Shown: positions 15,211 through 23,975 of the stretch, in pieces
Position numbering within the stretch: position 1 is the first letter of the stretch
Layout of the letters: each line of letters begins with the position of its first letter
Assembly (NCBI GenBank): GCA_018241445.1
Contig: JAFEDT010000012.1
Coordinates: 124,001 to 188,000 of the forward strand
Reading direction: 5' to 3'
Origin: Pseudomonadota bacterium
GTDB taxonomy: Bacteria > Pseudomonadota > Gammaproteobacteria > Steroidobacterales > Steroidobacteraceae
DNA length: 64,000 nt
The notes under the pieces: generated by a model
Told to the model about the DNA's origin: nothing
Databases searched by the model: none
Seen by the model: the letters and a program-made list of their open reading frames with translations, nothing else
Made by a program: the position numbers and the translations under genes

Positions 15211-16605
15211 GTGAAGATTACGCACACCTGGCTAGAGAGCCGCAGAGAGCCACGTAATCGGCCGCACGAGCGCTACGACGTGACCATCGACGGCAGGGAG
15301 GGCCTGATGGCCCGGGTCTTCCCGAGCGGCGTGGTGAGCTTCAGGTTTCGCTACAGGCGCGGTGGCCGGCGCTTGGTCATGGTTCTCGGCGAGTTTGGCG
15401 CGGAGAACGGCCTATCCCTCGCAGATGCCTTCGACGCACACCACCAGGCGCAGAAAGAACTCGCCAAGGATCTCGATCCCATCGAGGAGCGCGATCGCCG
15501 CCAAGCGGACGCGGAGCGCAAGAGGCTCGAACGGTCGGCGGCCGACACCGTCGCCAGCCTGGTCGAGCAGTTCGTCCATCGCAAGCTGCGCGCGGAACGG
15601 TGGGACGCCGCCGCCGGGCAGTGGGTCCGCGACTCCCGCGCGAACATCAAGGCCAGGAAGCGGCCAGACGCCGCAGCCGCCCTCCTCGGCTATGTCCCGG
15701 CCGCCGGTTGGCTTCCAGGAAAGCGGCGTACCAAGCACAAGCCGGTACCCACGCTGATTTCCGAACTGGGTCACCTGAAGGCCCGCGACGTGACCCGCCG
15801 CCAGCTGATCGCTTTCTTGGATGGCATCGTCGAGCGCGGGGCACCGGTCACGGCGAACAGAGTGCACGCCCTCCTCTTGCAGCTTTTCACCTGGGCCTCC
15901 GCCAAGGACCTGATACCTGCCTCCCCGATGGCCGGCGTCGAGCGCCCAGGCGGCGAGGAGCGGCCTAGGCGGCGCGTCCTGACAGCTGAGGAGGTCAAGG
16001 CGTTTTGGGCGAAGCTCCAGACGGCCGACATGGCGGAGCCTACCCGTCTTGCCCTGAAGCTTCTGCTCGTGACCGCGCAGCGCCGTGGCGAGCTTACCTT
16101 CGCCAAATGGTCGGATTTCGACCTCGACGGCAAGCTCTGGACGATTCCTGTCGAGCTGCTGAAGACCAGTCACGCGCGGCGGGCAGAGCCGGAGCCGCAC
16201 GTCGTACCGCTCTCCCCCGTCGCGATTGAGCTTCTGAAGCAGCTGGCCGCCCTCACTGGTGAAGGCCGGTACGTGCTGCCCGCCCGGGTGGACAAGCGCA
16301 AGGACCGCTCCTACTCGGAGCGCGTGCTGTCGCGTGCAGTCCGTGAGAACGCCAAGCACTTCGGCATTGCGCACTTCACGCCGCACGATCTGCGGCGCAC
16401 GGCTGCCAGCTTCATGACGAAGATTGGCGTGCCGCGTCTGCACGTGGAGAAGGTGCTCAACCACTCGACCGGCGACATCGCCGAAGTGTACGACCGTCAC
16501 GACTACCTGCCAGAGAAGCGCGCGGCACTCAGGAAGTGGGGTGAGCATCTGCAGGCGATTATCGACGACAAGCCACAGGCCCACGCGAGAGTGCGTCATG
16601 GATAA
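15211..16605 (+). CDS. tyrosine-type integrase of the island
   Basis: A site-specific recombinase of 464 residues that integrates and excises the element at tRNA-Pro. The N-terminal region has a DUF4102-like arm-binding fold; the core-binding domain is around residues 120-240; the catalytic domain shows TAQRRGELTFAKWSDFD (first Arg), HDLRRTAASFM (His and second Arg) and NHSTGDIAEVYDRHDY (His and nucleophile Tyr). It is somewhat longer than typical P4-type integrases. The gene sits next to attL, the end away from the intact tRNA, and points inward. Confidence 0.93.
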   Translation: MKITHTWLESRREPRNRPHERYDVTIDGREGLMARVFPSGVVSFRFRYRRGGRRLVMVLGEFGAENGLSLADAFDAHHQAQKELAKDLDPIEERDRRQADAERKRLERSAADTVASLVEQFVHRKLRAERWDAAAGQWVRDSRANIKARKRPDAAAALLGYVPAAGWLPGKRRTKHKPVPTLISELGHLKARDVTRRQLIAFLDGIVERGAPVTANRVHALLLQLFTWASAKDLIPASPMAGVERPGGEERPRRRVLTAEEVKAFWAKLQTADMAEPTRLALKLLLVTAQRRGELTFAKWSDFDLDGKLWTIPVELLKTSHARRAEPEPHVVPLSPVAIELLKQLAALTGEGRYVLPARVDKRKDRSYSERVLSRAVRENAKHFGIAHFTPHDLRRTAASFMTKIGVPRLHVEKVLNHSTGDIAEVYDRHDYLPEKRAALRKWGEHLQAIIDDKPQAHARVRHG

Positions 16606-17092
16606 CGCCGACAATCCGTGGGCAGACCTTGTGGAAGCTGCCGAGCAGAGAATCCGCCGTGCCAATGAGGGCGATACGCTTGCTGCACAGGAGATTCTGG
16701 TGCAGGCCGCTATTGGGTTGCGTGGGGTACTCTCGAATCAGCTCCCGGACCCGTACCGACGTGAATCCCTGAAATTCTTGCTCGCAGCGCTTGACCAGAT
16801 CGCGCAAGGCGTCCAAGCCGACAAGGCTCTCGGTTTGTGGACCGAGGGCCGACCCAGGCAGATCTCCGACGACCGCGACTTCTGCCTGTTCCTCGCGATT
16901 GGCCAAGAGCTGAACCGACTATCCGGCCGTGAATCCGAGGGGCCGGTTGCTCATGCGATCAAAGTAATCGCCGGTCGCCACAAGGTCGGGCTTGAGGCTA
17001 CTCGAAAAGCGTGGAACAGCTACGGCGGCGAAGCTGCCTGGAGAGCTGCTCAGCACGACGGTACTGAATCGGAAGTAAGTACCCCGTCTTAA
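16598..17092 (+). CDS. hypothetical protein
   Basis: A 164-residue soluble protein whose ATG overlaps the integrase stop by 8 bp, suggesting coupled expression. No family recognised. The sequence is helical and acidic at the N-terminus (MDNADNPWADLVEAAEQRI) with a C-terminal KVIAGRHKVGLEATRKAW segment that could be a short DNA-binding helix. Its job in integration or regulation is unknown. Confidence 0.6.
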   Translation: MDNADNPWADLVEAAEQRIRRANEGDTLAAQEILVQAAIGLRGVLSNQLPDPYRRESLKFLLAALDQIAQGVQADKALGLWTEGRPRQISDDRDFCLFLAIGQELNRLSGRESEGPVAHAIKVIAGRHKVGLEATRKAWNSYGGEAAWRAAQHDGTESEVSTPS

Positions 17093-17159
17093 ATCCATTT
17101 CGCTTACTCGATCATCAGTCTCCTGAAGGTTGCGGCATAAGCCGCACATAGGAGCTGAA

Positions 17160-17399
17160 ATGTTAGCCGACATTGATCCCAACGGCCTCATCGACGGGCC
17201 TTTCATTGATGCGGACCTTGGCATAACGGATCGCTGCCGTCGTCAGATGGTGGCAGACGGGCGCCTGCCTCGGCCGGCCGGGTACTTGGGTGGTCGGGCG
17301 CGCTGGCGGCGTGCCGACTATGTCGCCGCTCGGGAGCGTCTGCTCTCTACGGGGCGCCCGAAGTTCATCGGCGGGAAAACCGAGACGGTAGCCGCGTGA
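17160..17399 (+). CDS. AlpA-like DNA-binding/excisionase-type protein
   Basis: A small winged-helix protein of 79 residues. AGGAG lies upstream of the ATG. The core DLGITDRCRRQMVADGRLPRPAGYLGGRARWRRADY is the pattern of AlpA/excisionase-type MerR-like HTH proteins (helix, then an R/K-rich wing). In P4-like elements and Gram-negative PICIs, AlpA activates integrase or element genes; here it probably controls excision or the downstream replication genes. Confidence 0.75.
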   Translation: MLADIDPNGLIDGPFIDADLGITDRCRRQMVADGRLPRPAGYLGGRARWRRADYVAARERLLSTGRPKFIGGKTETVAA

Positions 17400-17450
17400 T
17401 TTTCCCTCTCCCCAATGCGACGAGAGCCGCCCCGGCAAGGGCGGCGCTCA

Positions 17451-17711
17451 ATGTCTTCAACAGCAAATGCACTGGATGAACAGATGCGCAGCAGATTCTA
17501 CTCGGCGGCCTCGCGCGCGCAAGGTGCCAGCGACCGCGGCTTAGTCCTGCAGTTCCGGCCGCGCCGGACGCAGGTTCGTTGCTGTGCTTCGTGCGGCAGC
17601 CACTTCGTGCCCCTGGCCGCGCATCACTCACTCTGTCGCCCTTGCTATGCGTGGGGCGTCGCCGCCCGGCACACGTTCGCGGCTGTCAGGGCGCTGAGAG
17701 AGCTTCCGTGA
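17451..17711 (+). CDS. small zinc-ribbon protein
   Basis: An 86-residue protein with one metal-binding knuckle pair, CCASCG then LCRPCY, spaced 17-18 residues apart, typical of a zinc ribbon. Its stop overlaps the start of the next gene by 4 bp. No further family recognised; likely a nucleic-acid or protein adaptor in the early region of the element. Confidence 0.6.
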   Translation: MSSTANALDEQMRSRFYSAASRAQGASDRGLVLQFRPRRTQVRCCASCGSHFVPLAAHHSLCRPCYAWGVAARHTFAAVRALRELP

Positions 17712-18286
17712 GCGGGAACCAGCCCACCACCCTGCGCGTTATTCCTACCGTGCAGCAGATCCATGCCCAGCACCACGCAGCTCGCTACGCCAACTCTAGC
17801 GTGCTCGGCATTGCGTGGTTCAAACAGTACCCCGGAGACAATCTGCGCATATCGAGGGGCTGGCCCACGGTGGCGCTTGGCGCCTATCACGCCGTGCGCG
17901 ATCTTCAATGGGACCGCGGCTGCTTGCCGCTCGCCCCGGATGAGATCAGGCGCCTCCTCGGAATGGCGCTGCGGGACTGGCGGATTGCCTGGCCGCTGCT
18001 CCAGGAACACTTCCCCGCTGATAGCGATAAGTTCCGCCGCAATCCCGCTCTTGCCAAACAGCGCTATGAGGCGATCGGTAAGCGCTGGCAGCAGCTGGAT
18101 GCCATCAACCTGCGCCACCGGCCCAACGATTGGTACCGCGGGAAAGCCGCGGACGCCTACCGTACGGTCGTAGCTACGGGCGTACGTTCGGACGAACTTA
18201 CCCATCAGCATCAGCTCCGGAATGCTTACGAAGGGGGCGGTGATGTTCTGAGGGAGTCTCAACAGAGTAGGGAAGTGAGACAGTGA
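17708..18286 (+). CDS. DUF1376-like phage replication-associated protein
   Basis: A protein of 192 residues beginning at GTG 17708. The stretch LGAYHAVRDLQWDRGCLPLAPDEIRRLLGMALRDW and the tail QRYEAIGKRWQQLDAINLRH fit the DUF1376 (YdaU-like) pattern seen in phage replication regions, usually before a helicase or primase. That is where it sits here. Overlaps the helicase start by 4 bp (GTGA). The family assignment is by pattern only. Confidence 0.55.
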   Translation: MSGNQPTTLRVIPTVQQIHAQHHAARYANSSVLGIAWFKQYPGDNLRISRGWPTVALGAYHAVRDLQWDRGCLPLAPDEIRRLLGMALRDWRIAWPLLQEHFPADSDKFRRNPALAKQRYEAIGKRWQQLDAINLRHRPNDWYRGKAADAYRTVVATGVRSDELTHQHQLRNAYEGGGDVLRESQQSREVRQ

Positions 18287-19905
18287 GCGCTTCCCCCCTC
18301 GCAGGCTTTCTGGATTCGCTGCCGGCGGTATGCGGCATTCTGCGGGACTACCAGCGCGAGCAGCTGGCTACTCTTTCCCGGGCGCTGCGCTCCGGGTATC
18401 GCCGCATCGTGCTGCAGGCGCCGACCGGTTCGGGCAAAACGCACCTCATCGCTGGGAGTACCGCCGCCGCGCACCAGGCCGGCCTGCGGGTACTGATCCT
18501 GGCGACCCGCACCAGATTGGTACGGCAGATCCACCAGCGTCTGGTCGAATTCGCCATCCCGCACGGGGTCATTGCCGCGCCGCTCCCGCAGCTGCTGAAC
18601 AGCGCGCTCACGGTCCAACTCTCCAGCGTCGACACTCTGCACCGTCGCGCCGTGGTGGACCGGCGCATGCCGCTGCCTCCGGCGGACGTTGTGCTGTTCG
18701 ACGAGGCCCACCTGGCCGGCGCCGACTCGCGGCTCGCTATCTTGGACACCTATCCGCAGGCGCTGCGCATCGGTTTGACCGCCACACCGGCGAGGAAGTC
18801 TGGCCGGGGTCTGGGCGCCGTGTTCGATGCTCTCATCGCTGGCCCCGCGGTCCTCGAACTCATCGCCTCCGGGATGTTGGTGCGGCCGCGGGTGTTCAAC
18901 GTCCCTATCGTCAACCAGGCCGACTTGGAGAAGCTGCCCAAGGATGCGGCTCAGGACTACCAGTCCAAGGCGCTCGGCGCCCTCCTGTCGCGCCCGAAGC
19001 TCGTTGGCGAAGTCGTGGGGAACTGGCTGAGCACCGCTGCAGGCAAACCCACCCTGTGCTTCGCGGTGAACAAGGCCCACGGCGCGCAGCTCGTGCAGGA
19101 ATTCCTGCAGGCCGGGGTCGCCGCGGAACTCGTGACGGACGCTGATTCCGAGAACACCCGCGAGCAAGTCGTGGCACGGCTGGAGAGCGGCGCAACCCGA
19201 GTGGCTGTGAACTGCTTCCTGATGAGCTACGGCGTCGACATTCCCATGGTCGAATGCATCGTGCTGGCGCGCCCCACCAGGAGCCTCGTGCAGTACCTGC
19301 AGATGGCCGGCCGTGGGATGCGTCCGGCGTCTGGCAAAACGGAGTTTCTGCTGATCGACCACGGCCGTGTCGTTGAGTCCCTCGGCCTGCCGCACGCACC
19401 GCGTGATTGGACACTGGACCAGGGCCGCAACGTCAACGCTGAGGCGCGCGAGCAGTGCAGCCGCAAGTCTAGCCAGGAGAAACCGCGCACTTGCCCTGAG
19501 TGCCAGTACATCTGGCTCATCAGCGAGCAGGGTGAAGCTTGCCGCGAATGTGGGTGGCTGCCGGCACCGAGACCCCGGGGCATTGAGGTCGAGCCGGCGG
19601 ACCTGGGCGAACTCGACTACGACAACGCTCCCAGCGTCACGCCTCAATCGCCGGAAGCAGTGCAGTTCTTCCGCGAGTCGCTGGGCGACTACGCCCGCTC
19701 GAAGCCTCAGAAGTGGCACGACGCGCCGAACACCGCGAGGGCCGCCTGCTGGCACGCTACGCGCGAGAAATTCGGGCTGACCTCGGAGCGCATACCGTCG
19801 GCTTACTGGGAGCTGATGCCCCTGGCGCCGAATGCCGCGACCTCAGGGTGGCTGAAGTGGCGGCGTATCCGCTGGGCCAAGCGTCGGTCGAGGGTAGCAG
19901 CGTGA
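18283..19905 (+). CDS. DEAD/DEAH-box (SF2) helicase with zinc ribbon
   Basis: An ATP-dependent helicase of 540 residues, GTG start coupled to the preceding stop. Visible motifs: LRDYQREQLATL (Q-like motif), APTGSGKTH (Walker A), VVLFDEAHLAG (Walker B, DEAH), GLTATPARKSGRG (motif III), SYGVDIPMVE and YLQMAGRGMRPA (motif VI with arginine fingers). Around residues 405-430 CPECQYIW...CRECGW forms a zinc ribbon, a feature of phage and plasmid SF2 helicases. It probably unwinds the element's origin with the primase that follows. Confidence 0.92.
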   Translation: MSASPLAGFLDSLPAVCGILRDYQREQLATLSRALRSGYRRIVLQAPTGSGKTHLIAGSTAAAHQAGLRVLILATRTRLVRQIHQRLVEFAIPHGVIAAPLPQLLNSALTVQLSSVDTLHRRAVVDRRMPLPPADVVLFDEAHLAGADSRLAILDTYPQALRIGLTATPARKSGRGLGAVFDALIAGPAVLELIASGMLVRPRVFNVPIVNQADLEKLPKDAAQDYQSKALGALLSRPKLVGEVVGNWLSTAAGKPTLCFAVNKAHGAQLVQEFLQAGVAAELVTDADSENTREQVVARLESGATRVAVNCFLMSYGVDIPMVECIVLARPTRSLVQYLQMAGRGMRPASGKTEFLLIDHGRVVESLGLPHAPRDWTLDQGRNVNAEAREQCSRKSSQEKPRTCPECQYIWLISEQGEACRECGWLPAPRPRGIEVEPADLGELDYDNAPSVTPQSPEAVQFFRESLGDYARSKPQKWHDAPNTARAACWHATREKFGLTSERIPSAYWELMPLAPNAATSGWLKWRRIRWAKRRSRVAA

Positions 19906-20891
19906 GGGACCTTCGGGCGGCGGACATTCACGCGCAGCTGGGCGAATCTTGGCCGAAGATCCTCGCGCAGCTTGGAATTCCTGAGCAGGCTTTGAGGCTC
20001 AAGAAGGCCGGCCCTTGTCCGGCCTGTGGCGGTCAGGACCGCTACACGTTCGACAACCGGAAAGGCAAAGGCGACTTCATCTGCCGCGGATGCGGGCCGG
20101 GGGACGGCTTTACCCTCTTGCGGCGCTTTCACGGCTGGTCATTCACTGAAGCGCGTCGGCACGTGCTGGAGGCGGCCCGGATCGTCACCACGCCCTACCG
20201 CTTGGGCGTGCACCGCGCGGCCGGCTCGGTGATCGAATTGGCCCCTGCGGTAGCGACACCCCCGAGCAGGGTTCGGTTCCTGGCGCGCTCGGCCTGTCAG
20301 GTGGCTGACTGTCCCGACGCCGTTAACTACCTGGAAAGCCGGGCTCTGTGGCCGTTACCGCCTGACTGCACGCTGAAAGCCCACCCGACGCTCGACTACT
20401 GGCGGGAAGGTGAACGTGCTCGCCACCCCGGCCTGGTGGCCGAGGTACGCGACGAGGCTGACGAACTGGTGACCGTGCACGTCACGTACCTGGTCGGCGG
20501 CAGAAAGCTCGACGCACCCGACTGCCGCAAGCTGCTCTCACCGCTTACCGGCAGCGAGGGTTGTGCGGTGAGGCTCATGCCGGCGCCTGGGGAAACCCTC
20601 GGGATTGCCGAGGGTATCGAGACCGCACTGTCCGCCGCGGCCATCGACGGCATCCCCGTGTGGGCCGCGCTCAACACCAGCCTGCTGGCCAAGTTCGAAC
20701 CACCGCGTGGCTGCGCACAGCTCGTTGTGTACGCCGATCGCGATGAAGCGGGTCTCACGGCCGCCCTGAAACTGTTCGAGCGCCTGCAGGGCCGTATTCG
20801 CGTCGAGGTGCGAATCCCGACGCCGCCCGCGAAGGATTTTAACGACCAACTTACTGGCCGCAGGCGCGGCCAAGGGCACCACGATGAGTAA
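19902..20891 (+). CDS. zinc-finger/Toprim DNA primase
   Basis: A phage/plasmid-type primase of about 329 residues, GTG start overlapping the helicase stop by 4 bp. Order: N-terminal CHC2-like zinc finger (CPACGGQDRYTF...FICRGCGPGDGF), a middle helical region, then a Toprim domain with LGIAEGIETALSA (catalytic Glu) and LVVYADRDEAGLTA (D-x-D). This matches small primase-like proteins of P4/PICI-like elements that lack a fused helicase. Together with the preceding helicase it forms the replication module. Confidence 0.9.
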   Translation: MRDLRAADIHAQLGESWPKILAQLGIPEQALRLKKAGPCPACGGQDRYTFDNRKGKGDFICRGCGPGDGFTLLRRFHGWSFTEARRHVLEAARIVTTPYRLGVHRAAGSVIELAPAVATPPSRVRFLARSACQVADCPDAVNYLESRALWPLPPDCTLKAHPTLDYWREGERARHPGLVAEVRDEADELVTVHVTYLVGGRKLDAPDCRKLLSPLTGSEGCAVRLMPAPGETLGIAEGIETALSAAAIDGIPVWAALNTSLLAKFEPPRGCAQLVVYADRDEAGLTAALKLFERLQGRIRVEVRIPTPPAKDFNDQLTGRRRGQGHHDE

Positions 20892-21558
20892 CATCACACA
20901 GCCGGCGACCCTCCATGCGAATGGGAACCTTCCCGCCACCTACGAAGCGGCGCAGAAAGCGCTCTCAGAGTGCTCCCGGGTCGACGAAGTGAAGGACTGG
21001 GCCGACAAGGCGGCCGCGTTGGCGAGCTATGCGAAGCAGGCGAAGGATCACAGCCTACTGACCTTGGCACAGCGGATTCAGGCCCGTGCTGTCCGGCGGT
21101 GCGGAGAGCTGCTGGAGCAGGTGCCGAAGGCAAACGGGGCAAATCAGAACATTCGGGACGGTGCCGTCCCGAAAGTTACCCGGGAATCTGCCGCGACTGA
21201 CGCCGGTCTGTCGGAACGCCAGCGAAAGACCGCCCTGCGCGTCGCCAACGTCCCTTCCGAGGACTTCGAGCGGCAGATCGAGAGCGCCAATCCGCCCACT
21301 GTCACCGAGCTGGCCCAGCGCGGCACCGAATCAAGGCCGGCTGCGCCGGAGCTCGCACAGGTTGTTCCCGCCGACTCCCGCCGGGTCGCCGAGGCCACCA
21401 CTCTCTTGCGGGAGCTGGCCGCCTTCTGCGGCACGCAGAATCCGCTGCGGATCGCGGCTTCCCCGGCCGTCGATGCGGACCTGCTGCGCGGATACGTCGC
21501 TACCGTTGACCGCTGGCTGGATCGGCTCGTAACGCACCTGCCAGCGGAGACGGGCTGA
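20884..21558 (+). CDS. phage-type hypothetical protein
   Basis: A 224-residue soluble protein. The N-terminal helical region, YEAAQKALSECSRVDEVKDW through LAQRIQARAVRRCGELL, is a recurrent motif in mobile-element proteins of unknown function, often next to replication or methylase genes. The C-terminal half is Ala/Leu rich. Overlaps the primase by 8 bp, so part of the same transcript. Confidence 0.6.
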   Translation: MSNITQPATLHANGNLPATYEAAQKALSECSRVDEVKDWADKAAALASYAKQAKDHSLLTLAQRIQARAVRRCGELLEQVPKANGANQNIRDGAVPKVTRESAATDAGLSERQRKTALRVANVPSEDFERQIESANPPTVTELAQRGTESRPAAPELAQVVPADSRRVAEATTLLRELAAFCGTQNPLRIAASPAVDADLLRGYVATVDRWLDRLVTHLPAETG

Positions 21559-21560
21559 CC

Positions 21561-21815
21561 TTGGACCGCACCGCCGCCCTGAGTGCCATCCGTCGTATCG
21601 CAGGCAGTCTGCGTCCGACGGAGCGCGCAGAGCTTCTGCGGGCCAGCACCGCACTCGCGAAGCCGGCGAGCCGGGAGGAGCACTTGGCGCTGCTTGAGGC
21701 TCAGATGGCTGAACTGACGGCCGGTGAGCGCCGTACGGCCATCTGTGAGCGGCTCCAGATCAAACGCTCGACCTACTTCCGGCTGCGGAAAAAAATCTCC
21801 GCCAGTCCAACCTAG
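21561..21815 (+). CDS. small HTH-like protein
   Basis: An 84-residue protein, TTG start just after the previous stop. The C-terminal part AICERLQIKRSTYFRLRKKI looks like a helix-turn-helix of the terminase/transposase small-subunit type. Possibly a DNA-binding regulator of the packaging-type genes downstream; not proven. Confidence 0.5.
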   Translation: MDRTAALSAIRRIAGSLRPTERAELLRASTALAKPASREEHLALLEAQMAELTAGERRTAICERLQIKRSTYFRLRKKISASPT

Positions 21816-21866
21816 TGGGACTGCTTTTCGGTTCAATCGTCGGCAACAGCCATGGGAGGAGCCGGA

Positions 21867-22079
21867 GTGAGCACGCAGCAGACCTACGCCGAGGTACTGC
21901 GCGCCGAGCAGCGCCGTTGCGATGAGCACGCCAGTGAACTCGCACGTCTGATCGTGCGTGACCTGGAGCGGGCGGAGGAGATTGATCGCTTGCTCGCGGC
22001 CTACCCGCAGCAGCATTACGGAGCGAACGTCTCGCACGACAGATGCGCGCGGCGAGGGCGCGTAGGAGGGACCAGCTAA
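21867..22079 (+). CDS. small hypothetical protein
   Basis: A 70-residue acidic-to-basic helical protein. GGAGGAG ends 6 bases before GTG 21867, so that GTG is preferred over an ATG at 21852 that overlaps the ribosome-binding site. The stop codon overlaps the next ATG (TAATG). Content is mostly helix with EVLRAEQRRCDEHASELARL. No family recognised. Confidence 0.5.
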   Translation: MSTQQTYAEVLRAEQRRCDEHASELARLIVRDLERAEEIDRLLAAYPQQHYGANVSHDRCARRGRVGGTS

Positions 22080-23929
22080 TGCAGCTCGACCCGCAGTTTC
22101 AGGAGCTGCTCGACGCAAGCACTCCGCAGGCGCTGGGCGGATCAGGCAACACGCCTCCCACTCCGGTTACAACAGACGGTGACAATGAACTCGGCCCGCA
22201 ATTCGCCGAGCTTTTGGCAGATTCGGCCAAATTTGCCTCTCGCGGAGATCCCAACGCCGCCGCTGCACAGGCCGCCTACAACATGGCTCAGAACACCCAG
22301 CAGTATCTGCGCGTTGGTCCCTTCAAAACCGGCATTCCGCTACCGCACTGGATCGACAACACCCTCGGTGGCATGGGGGGCCGGGCCCTGCAGCTTGGAC
22401 AGTGGGCCTATCAGTCACTCGGCGGCACACCCGACCCGCTTAGGGCTGCTGTGGCGCAGCAGCTCCAGAGCGGCCCGGCCGGCAAGGCGGGCTCGTTTCT
22501 CACGGATGTGGGACTCACGGCACCCCTCGGCGGTGCGGTCACATCCGGGCTCGCAAAGCTGGGCGGCGTTGGCGCGCGCATCGCTGCCAATACGTTCGGT
22601 CGCGCGGCCGTGCAGGGTGCTGTTCAGGGCGCCGCGACCGCGCCTCCTGGTGATCGCCTCCAGGGGGCCGCCTTTGGCACTGCGCTGTCACCGGTATTAC
22701 CGGCGGTAGACGGCGCGCTCAGCAAGCTGGCATCCGGCCTCACACGCACGCCGGAGGCACAGTCACTGCTCGATCGTGGCGTGCAGCTCACCCCGGGCCA
22801 GATGAATCCGACGGGGAAGGTGGTCAATCGCCTTGAGCAGGCTGCGAGCGGGTTGCCGCTCGTCGGCGGCCTGGTAGCGAATGCCCGTGTTCGGGGCCCG
22901 CAGCAGTTCGCCCGCACTATGCTGGAGGACGCCACGGCACCGGGGGAGCGCCTGTCGCCAGGCAACGCCGACTTCAACGACATGATTGGGGAGGCGCAGG
23001 CGGGATTTGACCGCGCCTACGATCAGACGCTGCAGAGTTCAGCGGCCGGTATCCCGGTTGCCCCGCGCATCTTGAACCCGACCCAGCGCAACGTTTACGT
23101 ACCGCTGGTCAAGGCGTTCCAGCAGCTCGCTGACCAGCCCCGCCTGGGACTCACAGGCACGCAGCGGCAGATGATGGGGGAGCAACTCCAGGAAAAGCTC
23201 GCCGAGACCGTCGCGGTGGCCAAGCGCGCCGGAGGCATGACGGCCGATGACCTGCAGCAACTGCGCTCGGACCTCAGAGCCGCTGCGCGTGACGTTTCCC
23301 CCTTGGACAGTGCCTCTCGGGCACAGAAGGGCTTTTGGAACGATGCCCAGCAGACTGTGACCCAGTCACTCGAAAGCCAGTTGCCACCGGATACCGCGCA
23401 AGCGCTGCGGGCGATCGACGCGCAGTACGGGAAATTCGCCATCGCTCGTAGGGCTGCGGTGCTCGCCAAAGATCAGCCGGGTGGTCCGACGCCCGCGCAA
23501 TTCTCCCAGGCGATCAAGGAAGCGACTGCACCAAATACCTACGCTGCTGGCGGAGGTTTCAACCGGGATCTCTCGAAGGCAGCGCGTGGAGTATTCCAGA
23601 CCACTATTCCGCATACCGGCCTGACCGGCATCGGTACGGTGCTGCCCATCGTTCACGCCGCAGAGGGGGTCGGAGGCGCGCTGCTGTCGATGCACAACCC
23701 CATTGCGGGCCTCGGCATCGCGGGCGGCCTGGGGGCCGTCGCCGGGGCGTACACCCGCCCTGGATTGCGGTTGCTCGCCGGCCAGACTTCGGCACAGCAA
23801 GCCGCGCGCAGAGCGCTGGGGGCTGTTCCCCCGGCAGCTCAGGAAGCAATCAGCAGGTACGGCCGATCAGCTGTGCTCGCTCCCGCTTTGCAGGCGCCGT
23901 GGATGAGCCCCCCGGTGCCGGCTGAGTGA
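22079..23929 (+). CDS. large phage-like protein, possible virion/ejection component
   Basis: A 616-residue protein, ATG in TAATG overlap with a strong AGGAGGG site. Long Gly/Ala-rich hydrophobic tracts (LTDVGLTAPLGGAVTSGLAKL, AAVQGAVQGAATAPPGDRLQ, IAGLGIAGGLGAVAGAYT) alternate with helical regions, and the motif RGVQLTPGQMNPTGKVVNRLEQAAS followed by ARVRGPQQFARTML resembles internal-virion or ejection proteins of podovirus-like phages. I cannot name it. Being next to a terminase small subunit in an element otherwise without structural genes makes it unusual. Confidence 0.55.
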   Translation: MQLDPQFQELLDASTPQALGGSGNTPPTPVTTDGDNELGPQFAELLADSAKFASRGDPNAAAAQAAYNMAQNTQQYLRVGPFKTGIPLPHWIDNTLGGMGGRALQLGQWAYQSLGGTPDPLRAAVAQQLQSGPAGKAGSFLTDVGLTAPLGGAVTSGLAKLGGVGARIAANTFGRAAVQGAVQGAATAPPGDRLQGAAFGTALSPVLPAVDGALSKLASGLTRTPEAQSLLDRGVQLTPGQMNPTGKVVNRLEQAASGLPLVGGLVANARVRGPQQFARTMLEDATAPGERLSPGNADFNDMIGEAQAGFDRAYDQTLQSSAAGIPVAPRILNPTQRNVYVPLVKAFQQLADQPRLGLTGTQRQMMGEQLQEKLAETVAVAKRAGGMTADDLQQLRSDLRAAARDVSPLDSASRAQKGFWNDAQQTVTQSLESQLPPDTAQALRAIDAQYGKFAIARRAAVLAKDQPGGPTPAQFSQAIKEATAPNTYAAGGGFNRDLSKAARGVFQTTIPHTGLTGIGTVLPIVHAAEGVGGALLSMHNPIAGLGIAGGLGAVAGAYTRPGLRLLAGQTSAQQAARRALGAVPPAAQEAISRYGRSAVLAPALQAPWMSPPVPAE

Positions 23930-23975
23930 TGGTTACCCTGAGGACTGGTGTTCCACGTGATCCGGCGAGGCATCA

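Noticed and set aside
15412-16665. Minus-strand frame of 417 codons
   Set aside because: Antisense to the integrase, which has all catalytic motifs.
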